Of a DNA stretch of 64,000 nucleotides, positions 1-10,836 are shown one piece after another. The DNA lies in assembly GCA_030052745.1 (NCBI GenBank), contig JANBVO010000029.1:248001-312000 (forward strand). Reading direction: 5' to 3'. The DNA comes from Pleurostoma richardsiae (taxonomy: Eukaryota > Ascomycota > Sordariomycetes > Calosphaeriales > Pleurostomataceae). The notes below the pieces were generated by a model, which was not told the origin of the DNA, did no database searches, and worked only from the letters and a program-made list of their open reading frames with translations. The translations under genes and the position numbers were made by a program. Each line of letters opens with the position of its first letter. The stretch's first letter is position 1.

Positions 1-1213
1 GCCCGGCCGAAGATTGTCCAGAAGATATATGAGGACCTGGACGGCTTCATCATCTTTGTCCAGGAGCTTTGCCTCCGTCAGATGGCTCGCTTTCGGGGCA
101 GAAGAGGGCGATGTTGCCGGATCCAGATACTGGGAAGCGTAGTGACCACCAGAAGGAAAGGGATAGGATGGAGGCTCCCCTTCAAGCTGTCTAGCGGTGG
201 CGGATTTAGTCCGCCCTATGTGGATAACCAAGCGATGAATGCAGTTTCGCTCGTTAATGTCATCAGGCTCGTCGAGAGTTTTGATGTTGCCCAGAAGGTA
301 CTGAATGGCAGCTTTCGAGCGAGCTGAAATCGACCGTTGCAGCAAGTTCAACAGCATGCTCTGGGCCGACGGCTCCGAAAACGAGAGGTTTGCGTCCTTA
401 AGCCCAGTCTCCAGAGCTTTAACATTATCACTCCGGATAGCCTGGTCCAGCCTATCGAGAACAGTAGGAGGAAGCACTAGCATCGCTTTTGCCGAGGCTC
501 GCCCCAGAGACCTTGTTGACCTCTCTGACCTGGTGTCATCGAAATGCTGTGCATCTCCTAAAGCGGAAAGCCATTTGTTGATATCGGCAAGTAGCCTGAC
601 GATGGTGTTGTCCTTGGCAAAGGGCTTAGGATCGACCTTGGTGGTGATGTAACGGTGCTGGGTAGTTGTGTCGGGAACCTTCTTGTCTAGCTTCTTCGTT
701 ATCTTGACGAAGCCACGGCGGTTGATCTCGCCGAACCACTGAAGATTCCTGAGTTGGCTGCGCAGCTCGAGGAGAGCTCCCATGAGCTCCTCGATCTCAT
801 CCTGGTCCAGATTGGCCACATCGGGTGTGCGGCCATAGCGATCTTGGAGCAGCCTCAGGCGGCGGCAAGCCTCGGAGAACTTCTTGTTGTAGAAGGAGTC
901 CACGTCCTCCAGATTACGGTCCAGTGCAAAGAAGAACTCTGTTGGGTCTCGTTAGGTGACGGGCTCAGCCCGGGTGGTGAGTCCGGGGGGTGAGTCCCTA
1001 CCTGCAAGATCAACTTTCTCCCCGTTTCTGGCCCTCTCCGCCGCGGCCTTGATGAGCTTCTTAAGGCCTTTGTAGTTTATATACGCAGATGCCCACTCAG
1101 GGACCTGGTTGCGCGGGAGACTGTGATGTGGCGTAAGTAGGATATTACGAATAGATTGCAATGGGGCCAGAATAGAGGAGGAGAGGTTAGTCATACTTCC
1201 TTCCGAACTTCAT
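1..1213 (-). CDS. GDE1-like glycerophosphodiester phosphodiesterase with SPX and ankyrin regions (3' part outside window)
   Basis: The protein resembles fungal GDE1, which hydrolyses glycerophosphocholine in the cytosol; its SPX domain senses inositol pyrophosphate/phosphate status. Exon 1 is only 17 bases (1197-1213). Joined across the 1121-1196 intron it gives MKFGRNLPRNQVPEWASAY, the classic GDE1/SPX start, which confirms the splice. A second intron is 939-1001 and exon 3 runs off the left edge. The SPX helices continue through FFFALDRNLEDVDSFYNKKF and a Lys-rich FVKITKKLDKK segment. Ankyrin-type sequence (NERNCIHRLVIHIG) starts near the edge. The catalytic GDPD domain would lie beyond position 1, so the enzymatic call rests on the GDE1-type N-terminus. 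A PHO81/NUC-2-type SPX-ankyrin protein is the main alternative. Confidence 0.85.
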
Positions 1214-3072
1214 GGTGAGCCGATAGCGATGGTGCAGGTGTCGACTCGGGTTACAACGAGAAGCTGACTAAAGGAACTTCGAAGCACACTCGGGATCGTG
1301 AAGAACAAAGCAAGGAAATCAAAGACAAGGTCGAAGGAGACTATGTTCCTGCATTTTCGGTGAGAAATGAGGCCTTTCCAGGGAAGTTTGACAGGTGGCG
1401 GACGTTGTCCTTGTGAGCAGGGCTTGTGAATAAAGCCTGGAGAAAGGGTATGATGCAAGCTAACACGCGGTGCTAGTGGTACCTGGAGTAGTCTGTATTC
1501 AGGTCTCCCTTTTAGAGGCGAACGATGTGGGCTCGCTCGATGATGGAGGTCGATATGAGGAGTCTTTGAGGGGTGTGGATGTATATCATAAAAACACGGT
1601 CTCCGCCTTGATGCGTAAAGAAGCAGAGCAGCCAGGCACGGGAGCCATTGGACTCTCGATCAGAAGCAGACAAGAGGCAGTAGTGACCTTAGTAGTTATG
1701 GGTGGGAAAAAAGCAGAAGTCGGCTGGTTGGATGCCAGCGGTTCAAGGAAGAGGTTCGTGGTGTCCTTTTTGTATGCACAAGAGGCCAGGGAGCGGCAAG
1801 AAAGATTCTCCGTCTCTGGCAATTAGCTCGTTGGCCTCTGCGAAGACGATCAGATCAGTCATAAATTGGGGAATGGGACAGGTGCGCGGTGTATGCATGC
1901 ATACCATATAGACAGGCGTTTCAGGGGTGCCTGGAATATGGGCGGAAGTGTTATGGGAGAGGCTTGCAGGTGCAGACAGAAACCCGGTGTGCGTGAAGCT
2001 TCAACTACCTGCTTCTGGATGAGCTCATTGGAGTGGAGACTGGAGAGCAAGTCTCTCTCTTCCCCGTGCTAAAAGGCCCACGAGGGCGTGTCTTTATCTC
2101 ACCACCGCTGGGGCTCTCGTCCAAGCTTTGCGTCGTATGGGCCTCCGCCAAATGTCATCGACCCAGTCAGAGCCCTTCCCGCCGTCCGTGGATTGGCTGC
2201 TGCAGCCCACTGGCCAGCCCAGGCCGTCCCCACTCCCACCCGCCCGCCAGCCGCCAGTTGTGCGTGTTCCTTTTCCGGCTTATCCTCACACCCTCTTTTT
2301 GCTCCTTTGCACGCTGTTTTGATCAACTTACATCGCACCGGTGCAGCCGGACCAAAGCCATTTTCTCCATCGTGCTGCCCGTCCGGTGACGGTTGGATCC
2401 TTGCTCACCGCTTCTATGTACTTACTGGGTAGATACATTGGTCAGCCGCCCGTCTTACCGACCACCGACCTCCGAGCGCCGAGGTCTCGTGTGACACAGC
2501 ATCCTGGGCATTCAATGGGGACGTTGAGGACCCTTCACTCGCTAGCCCAGGGTCCAGAGCTTCTCGAAGCTCATTTTGATTGTCAAGTGACTCGACAATA
2601 TACGTATAGCACAGCAGATGAACCAGGGACCCCCAAGAACATTGCCAAATTGCGCAACGTGTGCACTGCAGAAAAGGAAGTTCCGGTCTGTCTTGCCAGC
2701 GAGGTATTGTTGCGCCGCTTTCGGACTGCGTACCACGATAATTCGGGGATAACTGCCGATAACAAAGATGGGGTGGGATAGCTATTTCAGGAGTAAAAAC
2801 CCGTGTGGCTTTTGATCTGCTTCTGTGCAACACCAGTATCTCTCAAGTAGGTTCAGATCAAGCTGTCGCCTTGTCTATCTATTTCCAGCTTCATAGTCCA
2901 GATGTCGCGTCTATGTAGAATCACAGCACTGTTGTACATAGTACTTTCCACTTCGTGGTAGAATACACATCATTCTGCCTCTCATCGGCTGTGTGGATAG
3001 CCCATTTTTCTCTTCTCTTTGTTGCGTCATAAACAGTGAAATGGTGTCGCCACTATTCCTCCTGGACATCTA
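1214..3072. other. Intergenic region upstream of the GDE1-like gene
   Basis: This 1.86-kb stretch lies between the start of the GDE1-like gene and the stop of the PPR-like gene. It has several ORFs of 60-146 codons on both strands. None has a recognisable motif or a convincing start and splice context. It presumably holds the GDE1-like promoter and the PPR-like 3' UTR. No tRNA, repeat or mobile element was recognised. Confidence 0.5.
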
Positions 3073-5493
3073 TTATGTGTAATCGACTTTCCTGCCCGCC
3101 CACCAGCTCCCAGTAGGGCGTATTAAATCTGAAGCGCCCGGGGAACTCGCTCTGAAATCGGGCACAGCTCGCTCCAGGCGTGAGGACCACCTCTCCCTAG
3201 CAGAAGCCGTCATATCTCCGATATCCGGCATAGCCTCGGCGGCAGCGACATGCCGCGACCTACACTCCAATATCGCCTCTATAGGGATAGAAGAGATACC
3301 GCCGCCGAATTCCGCGAAGAGGAAATCCCGCTCTTCGCTGTCCAGCGAGCTCAGCAGAGTATACTTTAATGCATTGTCCAACCCCTCAGACACGACTAGT
3401 GCCTGCTCTGCCTTGATCTGGATGCCGCCGTGATTCAAAGCGGCCATGTAGGCTCGCACCCGTTTTCGGATTGGGAGTTCATGCTGTTGCAGCATCGCCC
3501 TGCAACTGGATCCCTTGGGGAGGCTGCTGGACAAAATGTTGGCAAGTTGGAACTCCAACCGCTTTGTATCGCGTTCGGACCGCCAGACCTCTTCCGAAAT
3601 GGAGCTGGTCCGTATTAAGCGTCCGTAGTTGGCGGTATCCCTGATCAGGGACTTGTAGTGAGCATCTAGCCAGTCCAGCTCTCTCACAGCTCGAGATGCC
3701 GTGTCAGCCATTGGTAAGGAAGCATCGCGTAACCTCCTTTCCATCCGCCGAAGGACATGTTGAAGCCTGTGCAGCTGGTTTTCCGTGTCTCTGACAAACA
3801 GGGCCGCGGACAGCCGTTGGAGGTTGCGAGTGCTTCGAGGGCTCGGCTTGACTTCTGGACGGAGATCTCTAAAGACATCGAGCCCATCATTTTCCCCAGA
3901 AGGTAGTAAACTTCGGTAGGGCGATTCGGCGCAGAGACCAAGTAGGGGGTAGATGTCTTCTGCGAGCTTCCTGGGACAGTCATCGTCCAACAGGAGGGAT
4001 GCAGTCCAGTTTATATTGGTCATGAGACCACGAACGATGATTCTAGCCGCCCCTTGATCAAGGGTGTAGAGACACTGGTTCAGCAGCTGAATCAAGGTCG
4101 ACGCGGTGACCGAACACCTCTCGGCCAAGCATGCCACAAAGACTTTGGAGGCGTCCACGACGCGGTCAAAGTGTAGAAGCCCCTTTATGATTGCTTCGTA
4201 GAGGGCGTCGTCCCTCCTTGCTCTCTGGACAAAGTAGGGGCCGCGCCTAGCAACGTCGGCCTTCCGGGCCCAGAGTTGCAATACAGGATAGATGCTGACT
4301 TCATCGACCAGTTTCCTCCGGATATGGATGCCACGTATATCGAGGCCGATCAAGCGACGAATTATGCGGTAGAATCCCCTGATGTCATTCGTTGCGCGAT
4401 AGTGATGAAGGAGGCACACTAGCGTTTGCTGAGTAGGTCGCAGACGACTGCTCTTCAGCAGAGTTTTGGCGACTACCTTTGCAAGACTATGCTCTCCAAC
4501 TCGCGTGAAGCCAAGCAGAAGAGCATTGAAGTTATGGATGCTGGGAGGAACAGGCGAGATGAGCAGGTTATAGCAGATCTTAGCCACGAGGAACTTGGCC
4601 CGGCTTCGCAATGCCAGATCATCCTTGCCAGCTTTCCTCTGTTCCTCGCGCCAAGTCTTGAAGATGCTTCTATTGATCTGATTGAGGTGCTGGCGAGCTT
4701 TATGGGTAGACGGGGGATCGACTTCCGGGTGGTTGTAGTTCGGATAGCCATCAGACCTCAGCATGCGTATCGCAGTCCACGCTGAATCCAGACTTTCGAG
4801 AGACTTCCGTACCGCTTCAGGGTTGTCTGGGTGTTCGCGGCGGTACGCCTCCATGATCAAATTGTCGACCATATCATTTATGGAACCAACTGCCAGCGTG
4901 AACTGCATAGTCGTCATAGGCTCCCTATGACGGTGGAATGTCTCCTCATCCTCTTCTGAGACTAAGGACTGCTCGACAGACTCCAGATTTACACCCTTCA
5001 GCGCGGCCAATGTCTCCTGCAATCGCCGTTCTTGAGAGAAAGCTCCGTGTAGATGCTGTAATTCCCTCCGCCGAGCATCGGCATTTCTGTGCTGCGCAAG
5101 CAGCTCCTTGGATGGGCGACATATGGAGCTTAGTGTCCGGATGACCCCGGGAAACTTCTCAGGTAGGAGGAGGTCTGGGTCGAGGGATATGGAGCGCAGG
5201 CCAGGAACAGCCTGGTCGGGGGATTCCCCGGTCAGCCGAGCCAGACTGGTCCTGGCGGTTTCGATGCGGCGATCCAGGTCGCTGCGGCGCTCATCCTTGC
5301 GTCGCGCATCGAGGACGGCGGCCGTCCCGAGAATAGTGGTGTAGCATGCAGTGAAGACGTCGGCGACGGAAGCTTTGCGATGGACGCCGGCCGCGGCGGC
5401 TGTGGTGCGACGAGCTACCGAATTGGCAGTATGCAGACACGATTGGCAGCTGCAAACGTGGGCTTTTGCAGCCCGAGAAAAGAGCGTATGCAT
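3073..5493 (-). CDS. PPR-like mitochondrial protein
   Basis: This is a single 806-codon exon. The N-terminus (MHTLFSRAAKAHVCSCQSCL) is rich in Ala, Arg and Ser and free of acids, as in a mitochondrial presequence. It is followed by VFTACYTTILGTAAVLDARRKDE-like sequence seen in large fungal mitochondrial PPR-type proteins. Helical-hairpin segments around residues 310-410 (for example FNALLLGFTRVGEHSLAKVV) look like degenerate pentatricopeptide repeats. Such proteins bind organellar RNA and act in mitochondrial RNA maturation or translation. The exact role cannot be read here. The frame stays open for 19+ codons upstream of the chosen Met but has no earlier ATG before a stop, so this start is the most upstream one available without an extra exon. 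Confidence 0.75.
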   Translation of the reverse strand: MHTLFSRAAKAHVCSCQSCLHTANSVARRTTAAAAGVHRKASVADVFTACYTTILGTAAVLDARRKDERRSDLDRRIETARTSLARLTGESPDQAVPGLRSISLDPDLLLPEKFPGVIRTLSSICRPSKELLAQHRNADARRRELQHLHGAFSQERRLQETLAALKGVNLESVEQSLVSEEDEETFHRHREPMTTMQFTLAVGSINDMVDNLIMEAYRREHPDNPEAVRKSLESLDSAWTAIRMLRSDGYPNYNHPEVDPPSTHKARQHLNQINRSIFKTWREEQRKAGKDDLALRSRAKFLVAKICYNLLISPVPPSIHNFNALLLGFTRVGEHSLAKVVAKTLLKSSRLRPTQQTLVCLLHHYRATNDIRGFYRIIRRLIGLDIRGIHIRRKLVDEVSIYPVLQLWARKADVARRGPYFVQRARRDDALYEAIIKGLLHFDRVVDASKVFVACLAERCSVTASTLIQLLNQCLYTLDQGAARIIVRGLMTNINWTASLLLDDDCPRKLAEDIYPLLGLCAESPYRSLLPSGENDGLDVFRDLRPEVKPSPRSTRNLQRLSAALFVRDTENQLHRLQHVLRRMERRLRDASLPMADTASRAVRELDWLDAHYKSLIRDTANYGRLIRTSSISEEVWRSERDTKRLEFQLANILSSSLPKGSSCRAMLQQHELPIRKRVRAYMAALNHGGIQIKAEQALVVSEGLDNALKYTLLSSLDSEERDFLFAEFGGGISSIPIEAILECRSRHVAAAEAMPDIGDMTASARERWSSRLERAVPDFRASSPGASDLIRPTGSWWAGRKVDYT

Positions 5494-5881
5494 GCTGGAT
5501 GCATCGCGGACGCTGTTGACGAGATTGGCGGCACGGCAGGGTAATTCTAGTCTTTGGATGCCAGCCGGGAGGTCATACGATACGAGGCCGGAATACCGTC
5601 GTCAAAGTCATGGAGGTACCCGCTCTTGCAGGATGGACAGTTGAGGAACAAGGTAACTCCCGCTGCCGAGAATGGCAATGTTTCATTGGCTGATTCATCC
5701 CAGGGCTCTTTTGGAGGGGCATCTGCACCCCACCCTTCAATGCGCGACTGTGATTTACCTTCTGTACGGTACTAGCAGTAGAACCGCTGCACGTACTTCA
5801 CAATCTGGTACCTGATGCTCGAAACAGCGGAGGAAGACATTACGACGACATAGAAGACTCTCTGTTTATAGGCTCAACGGT
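5494..5881. other. Divergent promoter between the PPR-like gene and the CXXC zinc protein
   Basis: This 388-base gap separates divergently transcribed genes and should hold both promoters. The minus strand has an unexplained open stretch at about 5570-5775 that includes a CPSCKSGYLHD segment. It has no ATG and is not called as a gene. Confidence 0.5.
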
Positions 5882-6662
5882 ATGTATGCACTAACCGTGA
5901 CCGCTGAGCTCGTTGGGTGAGTTGCTCTCCTCTGACCTCTGCGAAACTGAAGTACATTGGTGGGGTGTATTAGGCCATGAACTGACTTGCCGTCCATTTT
6001 GTCCGCCGAAGCGTCACCAACCTGCGGCCAAACGACACTCAGGAGAACCCATTCTGGTACATGTTCAAGGTCCAATGTACATCTTGCAGGGAGACCCACG
6101 CAAATTGGGTCGGGGTCAACCGATTTGTATGTTCTTCCTCGGCCTTCTAGCTGGTCATCTGTAACTCAGAGCGCGAGACTAACACAACTCCAACAGGATA
6201 ACAATGAGATGAGCGGTAGCAGAGGAGAGGCCAACTTTGTGTGGAAATGCAAGAACTGCAAGGTTTGCTTCCTTATCAGACCACAAATGATGGTAGAAAC
6301 GTCTCTAACATGGTGGTCCATCTGTTAGCGGGAGTCGTCTGCATCCATCAAGGCTGCCCCAGCAGCCTACGAGCAGTCGGAGCCGCCAAAGCCCAAGAAC
6401 ATCCTCGAGTTCGACTGTAGAGGACTCGAGTTTACCGATTTCAAGCCAGAGGTATGTGGAATGTCCGGGATGTCTCTGCTTGATTTCCTAATCGTTAACC
6501 GGGTTGCTTGATCTCAAGGGAGAATGGCTTGCTGAAGGCGTCGAGTCTGGCACCAAGTTTACGAGCATTGACCTGACAGAGGGCGAGTGGTTTGACTACG
6601 ATGAGAAAGCCGGAGACGAGGTTAGTATCAAGGAAATGAAGTGGTCGATCCGGAGAGCGTGA
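5882..6662 (+). CDS. CXXC zinc-binding protein, UPF0587/C1orf123 (CZIB) family
   Basis: Five exons (5882-5916, 6012-6126, 6197-6262, 6329-6451, 6519-6662) give a 160-residue protein, the usual length for this family. All four introns are short and GT..AG, and every join is in phase. Two CXXC pairs (C34/C37 in VQCTSCRE and C68/C71 in WKCKNCKRE) form the zinc site. Other family signatures are ETHANWVGVNRF, MSGSRGEANFVWKC and the C-terminal GEWFDYDEKAG. The human homologue is a cytosolic zinc-binding protein of poorly defined function. The gene is the first of three consecutive plus-strand zinc-ribbon genes. Confidence 0.92.
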
Positions 6663-7078
6663 GGTGTTATTGTATGTCATGTACCGGGAGTTGGCGGGGG
6701 GAGAAAAGGAGAGGGTGTTGTAGGGGCAATTCGACAGAAGTCAGAAAAACGTGTCTTTCTGGATATGCGGTTCCTATGCGCCAGCTATTCTTGAGAATAT
6801 CTGGGATACATGAATTCAACCATTGGCATTTAGCATATCCAGTAATAATTCAAGCGCATCGCGAGTTGATTCTCGATTCCAAGCTCCTACGAGTTCTGTC
6901 GGGTTGCAACAAAGGGAACCTCAGTTGGATGTGGAGCGCCGCCGACCGTTGGGGCAATTTCAGGGGGATTTACCGCCAAAAAAGGCCGTCACCTGCACAA
7001 ACATGCAAAGATCCAACCTGCAACACTTCGGCCGTGGAGCAGATACGACAAGGCTGAGTCCTGGCAGCGTTTTTAACA
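6663..7078. other. Intergenic, between the CXXC zinc protein and the Rpr2/Snm1-type gene
   Basis: The stretch holds the 3' UTR of the upstream gene and the promoter of the downstream gene. No further gene or RNA is evident. Confidence 0.5.
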
Positions 7079-7690
7079 ATGTCAACGCAAGCACTTCCAA
7101 GCCAGGTCAGCTTTCTCACGGATGCTGCCCATCTTTTGCGAACAACAGCGCCAGAGACGTCGGCATATCTCATGAGCCGCCGCAGCGCCCTGCTGGTAGA
7201 CAACGACATCCCAATATCTGATATGCAAAGACAGCACGTCTGCAGCGCCTGCGGACACATCATGTTACCCGGCCAGGGGAGTACTTTGAAGATAGAGACC
7301 GATAGAGCCATTCGCAAGAGCAGGGTCAAGTCACGCCGTGCCACCGCGGCGACTGCTCCGACAAAGGCAAAGGACGGCCAGGATCACTCGAAACGGACTG
7401 GCATCTCCAAAGTCTACGCGTGCGGTAACTGCACCGCATACACCAAGATCTCCCTACCGCCGCCGAACCCGATCTCCAGGAGGAAAAGGACGGCGGCCTC
7501 GGACGCGCCTGCATCTCCGCATCCAAGCGGGACCGGCGCTCAGAAGCCGTCGGCCAATGCCAGCAGCAAGAAGCGGGCAAAGAACCGGAAGGCAGGCCTG
7601 CAGGCCCTTCTGAGCCAGAACCAGGCCTCGTCAGGCGCTAGCGGAGCGTCAGGCCTCGGGCTGAGTCTCGCCGACTTCATGAAGAAGTGA
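7079..7690 (+). CDS. RNase P/MRP protein subunit, Rpr2/Rpp21/Snm1 type
   Basis: This is an intronless 203-residue protein. The N-terminal helical part (SFLTDAAHLLRTTAPETSAYL) precedes two zinc-ligand pairs, C55/C58 (HVCSACGHIMLPGQ) and C115/C118 (YACGNCTAYTKI). The HVCxxCGxxxxPG / CxxC layout is the zinc ribbon of the Rpr2/Rpp21/Snm1 family. These proteins are subunits of RNase P (pre-tRNA 5' processing) or RNase MRP (pre-rRNA cleavage) in the nucleus. A basic linker (IRKSRVKSRR) between the pairs and a Lys/Ser/Gly-rich tail fit an RNA-bound protein. Which of the two complexes it serves cannot be decided from sequence alone. Snm1 is slightly favoured by the long basic tail, but that is inference. 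Confidence 0.85.
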   Translation: MSTQALPSQVSFLTDAAHLLRTTAPETSAYLMSRRSALLVDNDIPISDMQRQHVCSACGHIMLPGQGSTLKIETDRAIRKSRVKSRRATAATAPTKAKDGQDHSKRTGISKVYACGNCTAYTKISLPPPNPISRRKRTAASDAPASPHPSGTGAQKPSANASSKKRAKNRKAGLQALLSQNQASSGASGASGLGLSLADFMKK

Positions 7691-8048
7691 GATGAGTCAG
7701 GCCGGCGCGGCCGTCCGGGCCTGCCCTCATGGATCTAGAGTATGATATGTTCAGAGCATGCTTGGGATCGATCGATATCTGTCGCGAGTCTGTCTCTGTG
7801 TCGCGAGTACCACCTCCGTTGCATAGAAGCCTCTGCCGGCCTCCAGAGTCGCGTCGAAGGCTCCAGCAACCCGGCCCAGCCTGCCTATGACATAAGCCGC
7901 CCAACTTATCGCTCCGCGAGCCCCGCCGTTATCAGCCGTATTGCCCCTCCAAAAAATTCAAAAGAAAGTCCCCTCGCATCGCGACGACATACTGCATGCG
8001 ACATAATCCAAACACACACAAAGAGTTCTGAAGCGATTTTATTCCACA
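7691..8048. other. Intergenic, Rpr2/Snm1-type gene to ZPR1
   Basis: A 358-base spacer upstream of the ZPR1 ATG. It becomes A-rich just before the start (around 7950-8045), as in fungal 5' leaders. No further gene was seen. Confidence 0.5.
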
Positions 8049-9633
8049 ATGCCAGGAAAGGTTGACAACACAGCACAGACGAATGGCGCCGCGCCAAACG
8101 GTGTCTCGTCGCAGGAGTTTTTCGAGTCCATAGGTCACAAGGCCGAGCAGATCGCCCCGACCACCACCACCAATGGGGCGCAAACGAACGGCGGCGATGA
8201 TGACGGCAAGGTCGTCGAAGAGATCGAGTCACTTTGCATGCAGTGCCACGAGAATGTAAGAACGCAGGAAACCCTACACCCCTCTTTGGTATGCTACGCA
8301 GGATGCTGACAATTGGCGAAAACAGGGCACCACCCGGCTCCTTCTCACCAAGATTCCCTACTTCCGCGAGGTCATAATCATGTCCTTCTCATGCGACCAC
8401 TGCGGATTCCACAACAACGAAATCCAGGCCGCCGGGTCTGTACAGCCCAAAGGCACGCACTACGAGCTGCGACTAACAGCGCTTCCCGACTTCTCCCGCA
8501 CTGTCGTTAAGGCCGACACCGCCACCGTCAAGTTCATCGAGCTGGATCTCGAGATACCCGCCGGACGGGGCCAGCTTACCAACGTCGAAGGCCTCCTCAC
8601 CCATGTCATAGACGATCTCGAGGCCACGCAGGACGACCGGAGGGCACAGGCCGGTGACGAAGTGTACACCAAAGTTGCCGAGGTCATCGCTAAGGGCCGG
8701 GCGATGCTGGCAGGAGAGGCGTTCCCGTTCCGGGTCGCCGTCGACGACCCGGCTGGCAACTCATGGATCGCACCGGACCTTCGCGACGGTGTGGGCAAGT
8801 GGGAGAAGCGGGAGTACACGCGGACGCCGGAGCAGAACGAGCTGCTCGGCCTGGCCGACACCGAGGATACGAGCGGCGCCGCCGGCGTAATCCCTGTCGG
8901 CGGGCAAGGCCGGCTCGACGAAAGCGACAACATTATCCCCAACGAAGTCTACTCGTTCCCAGCGTCCTGCCCGGGATGCATGCACCCGTGTACGACGCAC
9001 ATGAAGATGGTGGACATCCCGCACTTCAAGCAGGTGGTCCTCATGTCCACCGTTTGCGACAGCTGCGGCTACCGGTCCAACGATGTCAAGACCGGCGGCG
9101 AAATCCCCGCCAAGGGCAAGAAGATCACGCTCAAGGTGACGTCCTCGGAAGACCTCGCGCGCGACATACTCAAGTCCGAGAGCTGCGCGCTCGAGTGCCC
9201 GGAGCTCGGCCTCTCCGTCAACCCCGGCACGCTGGGTGGCCGGTTTACCACCGTCGAGGGCCTGCTGACGCAGGTGCGCGACGACCTGCACAACCAGATC
9301 TTCCAGACCGACGCGGAGGGCGCCTCGGGCCCAGCGGAGGGCGGCGACTCGCTGAGCCGCGAGGAGCGGGACAAGTGGACGGACTTCTTCGCGGGGCTGG
9401 ACGCCGCGGTCAAGGGCGAGCGGGAGTTCACCGTCGTGCTGACGGACCCGCTGGCCAGCAGCTACGTGCAGAGCCTGGCGGACGACCCGAGCAAGCCCGA
9501 CGCGCAGATGACGGTCGAGGAGTACCAGCGCACCGACGAGGAGGAGGACGAGCTCGGGCTCAAGGACATGAAGGTCGAGGGGTACGAGCAGGCGGAAGAG
9601 TCCGGCGAGAAGAAGGAGGAGGGCGGAGCGTGA
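8049..9633 (+). CDS. zpr1: ZPR1 zinc-finger protein
   Basis: Two exons (8049-8255, 8326-9633) around a 70-base intron give 504 residues. The family hallmark is a tandem arrangement of two ZPR1 modules. Each has a C4 zinc finger followed by a beta-rich domain. Finger 1 uses C63/C66 and C92/C95 (SLCMQCHENG...FSCDHCGF). Finger 2 uses about C284/C287 and C313/C316 (SCPGCMHPC...TVCDSCGYRSNDV). Each is followed by a TNVEGLL or TTVEGLL block. ZPR1 is an essential cytosolic/nuclear protein that binds and helps fold translation elongation factor eEF1A. The C-terminus is acidic (EEEDELGLKDMK). The gene follows two other zinc-ribbon genes on the same strand. Confidence 0.97.
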
Positions 9634-10836
9634 TTTAGAGATGTTCCCACCAGGTGTTTGGAGCGGTGTGGTTCTATGATAAAAGGGGAGCTCAACTAGT
9701 TGCAATGACACGGTTGGTGATGGGTTTAGCTCGGGAATGGTGATACCTAGGTACGGTATGAAAGCATGGATACCTGCCTCTTGGAATAAAGGAATATTGC
9801 AACTTTTCAAGCACTCTCATCTTGCTGTCTCTTCCCGATTGTGTGTGTACCTTACAGGAACGTCATGATCCCTTTGTGCTCGTGACAAGCATGTCTAAAT
9901 CCACAAAGCCCGTTGGCTTGAAGAGGTAATCACTTCACCACGCATACCAAACACTCTACAAAGAAAGCCAGGTTTTTGAAAATGGAATGATTATTTGCAG
10001 AACTTGCCTACTCCGACTAGCTGACCAAAGCTACTTCCCCGGGAGAAGGAGCTTTAAAGCTGTCCAGTATCCGCCCTTGCCGTATCTCATCCACCCCCAA
10101 CTGTGAAATAAATCCCTTCGCGAGGAGCTCGCCGCCAGAGACCAGACTCTGCCGGGGACTGCCGTCCTTCCCAGCTAACTGTCCCATCTCCCGTCAAAGA
10201 CCAGAATGTCTTCCGTGAGGTTCTCGAAGCCAGAGTACCGTTGGTGGCTGTTACCGAGCATCTAACACTTTCCGAGAACGCAACGCCTCCCTAGACGAGT
10301 TCACCACCCTTGTTGAGCGAGCCCGTGAGCCACTCTGGGGCTGCCCGGGAAAAAGCAAAGAAATATGGCGATTTCGCGCGTCCACACGCCGGTGGCGCAA
10401 CCCTGAAGAAGTATTCGTACAGACATCACCTGAAAGATGCCGATCGTTTGTCCAGCCTTGAAGCAGACATGATCTGCGGAAATTAAGTTCGAGATGATGG
10501 GCGAGATCGCAATCGCCAACTTGAAAAGGTCCGTCACGTGTTGAAACCTGCTTCTGGGTAGAGTAAAGCAGGGAGGACCGGTGCAAGTGATGGACCCCTT
10601 AGGCGCGACGGGTGATCGCCGCAGCAAAGGGAAAAGGGTATTATCCGAGATCAAGAGCCGAGTGGGAGACCGACCGAAACGCCATCCGAAAAGAGAAGAC
10701 TGCATGCATGCAATGGGAGACTCAATGAAGAAGAGCCGAGTAACGCGAACGTCCCCACGATCATTCCCTCAGTGGGCCGGGAAAGGATGGTGTGGAGGAC
10801 GAGCCCGATAAGACAAAAGGCGAAACACCAGGGCGA
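9634..10836. other. Convergent intergenic region
   Basis: A 1.2-kb stretch between two converging genes holds their 3' UTRs. Small ORFs around 10250-10800 on both strands have no recognisable content. No RNA gene or repeat was detected. Confidence 0.5.

Noticed and set aside
2341-2781. 146-codon plus-strand ORF upstream of the PPR-like stop
   Set aside because: Overlapped by similar-length ORFs on the other strand and compositionally noncoding.
5570-5775. Minus-strand open stretch with CPSCKSGYLHD upstream of the PPR-like gene
   Set aside because: It has a zinc-ribbon-like look, but no ATG, and an in-frame stop follows. It fits neither neighbour.
8761-9810. 349-codon minus-strand ORF and overlapping plus-strand frame at ZPR1
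   Set aside because: Shadows of the GC-rich ZPR1 coding sequence.
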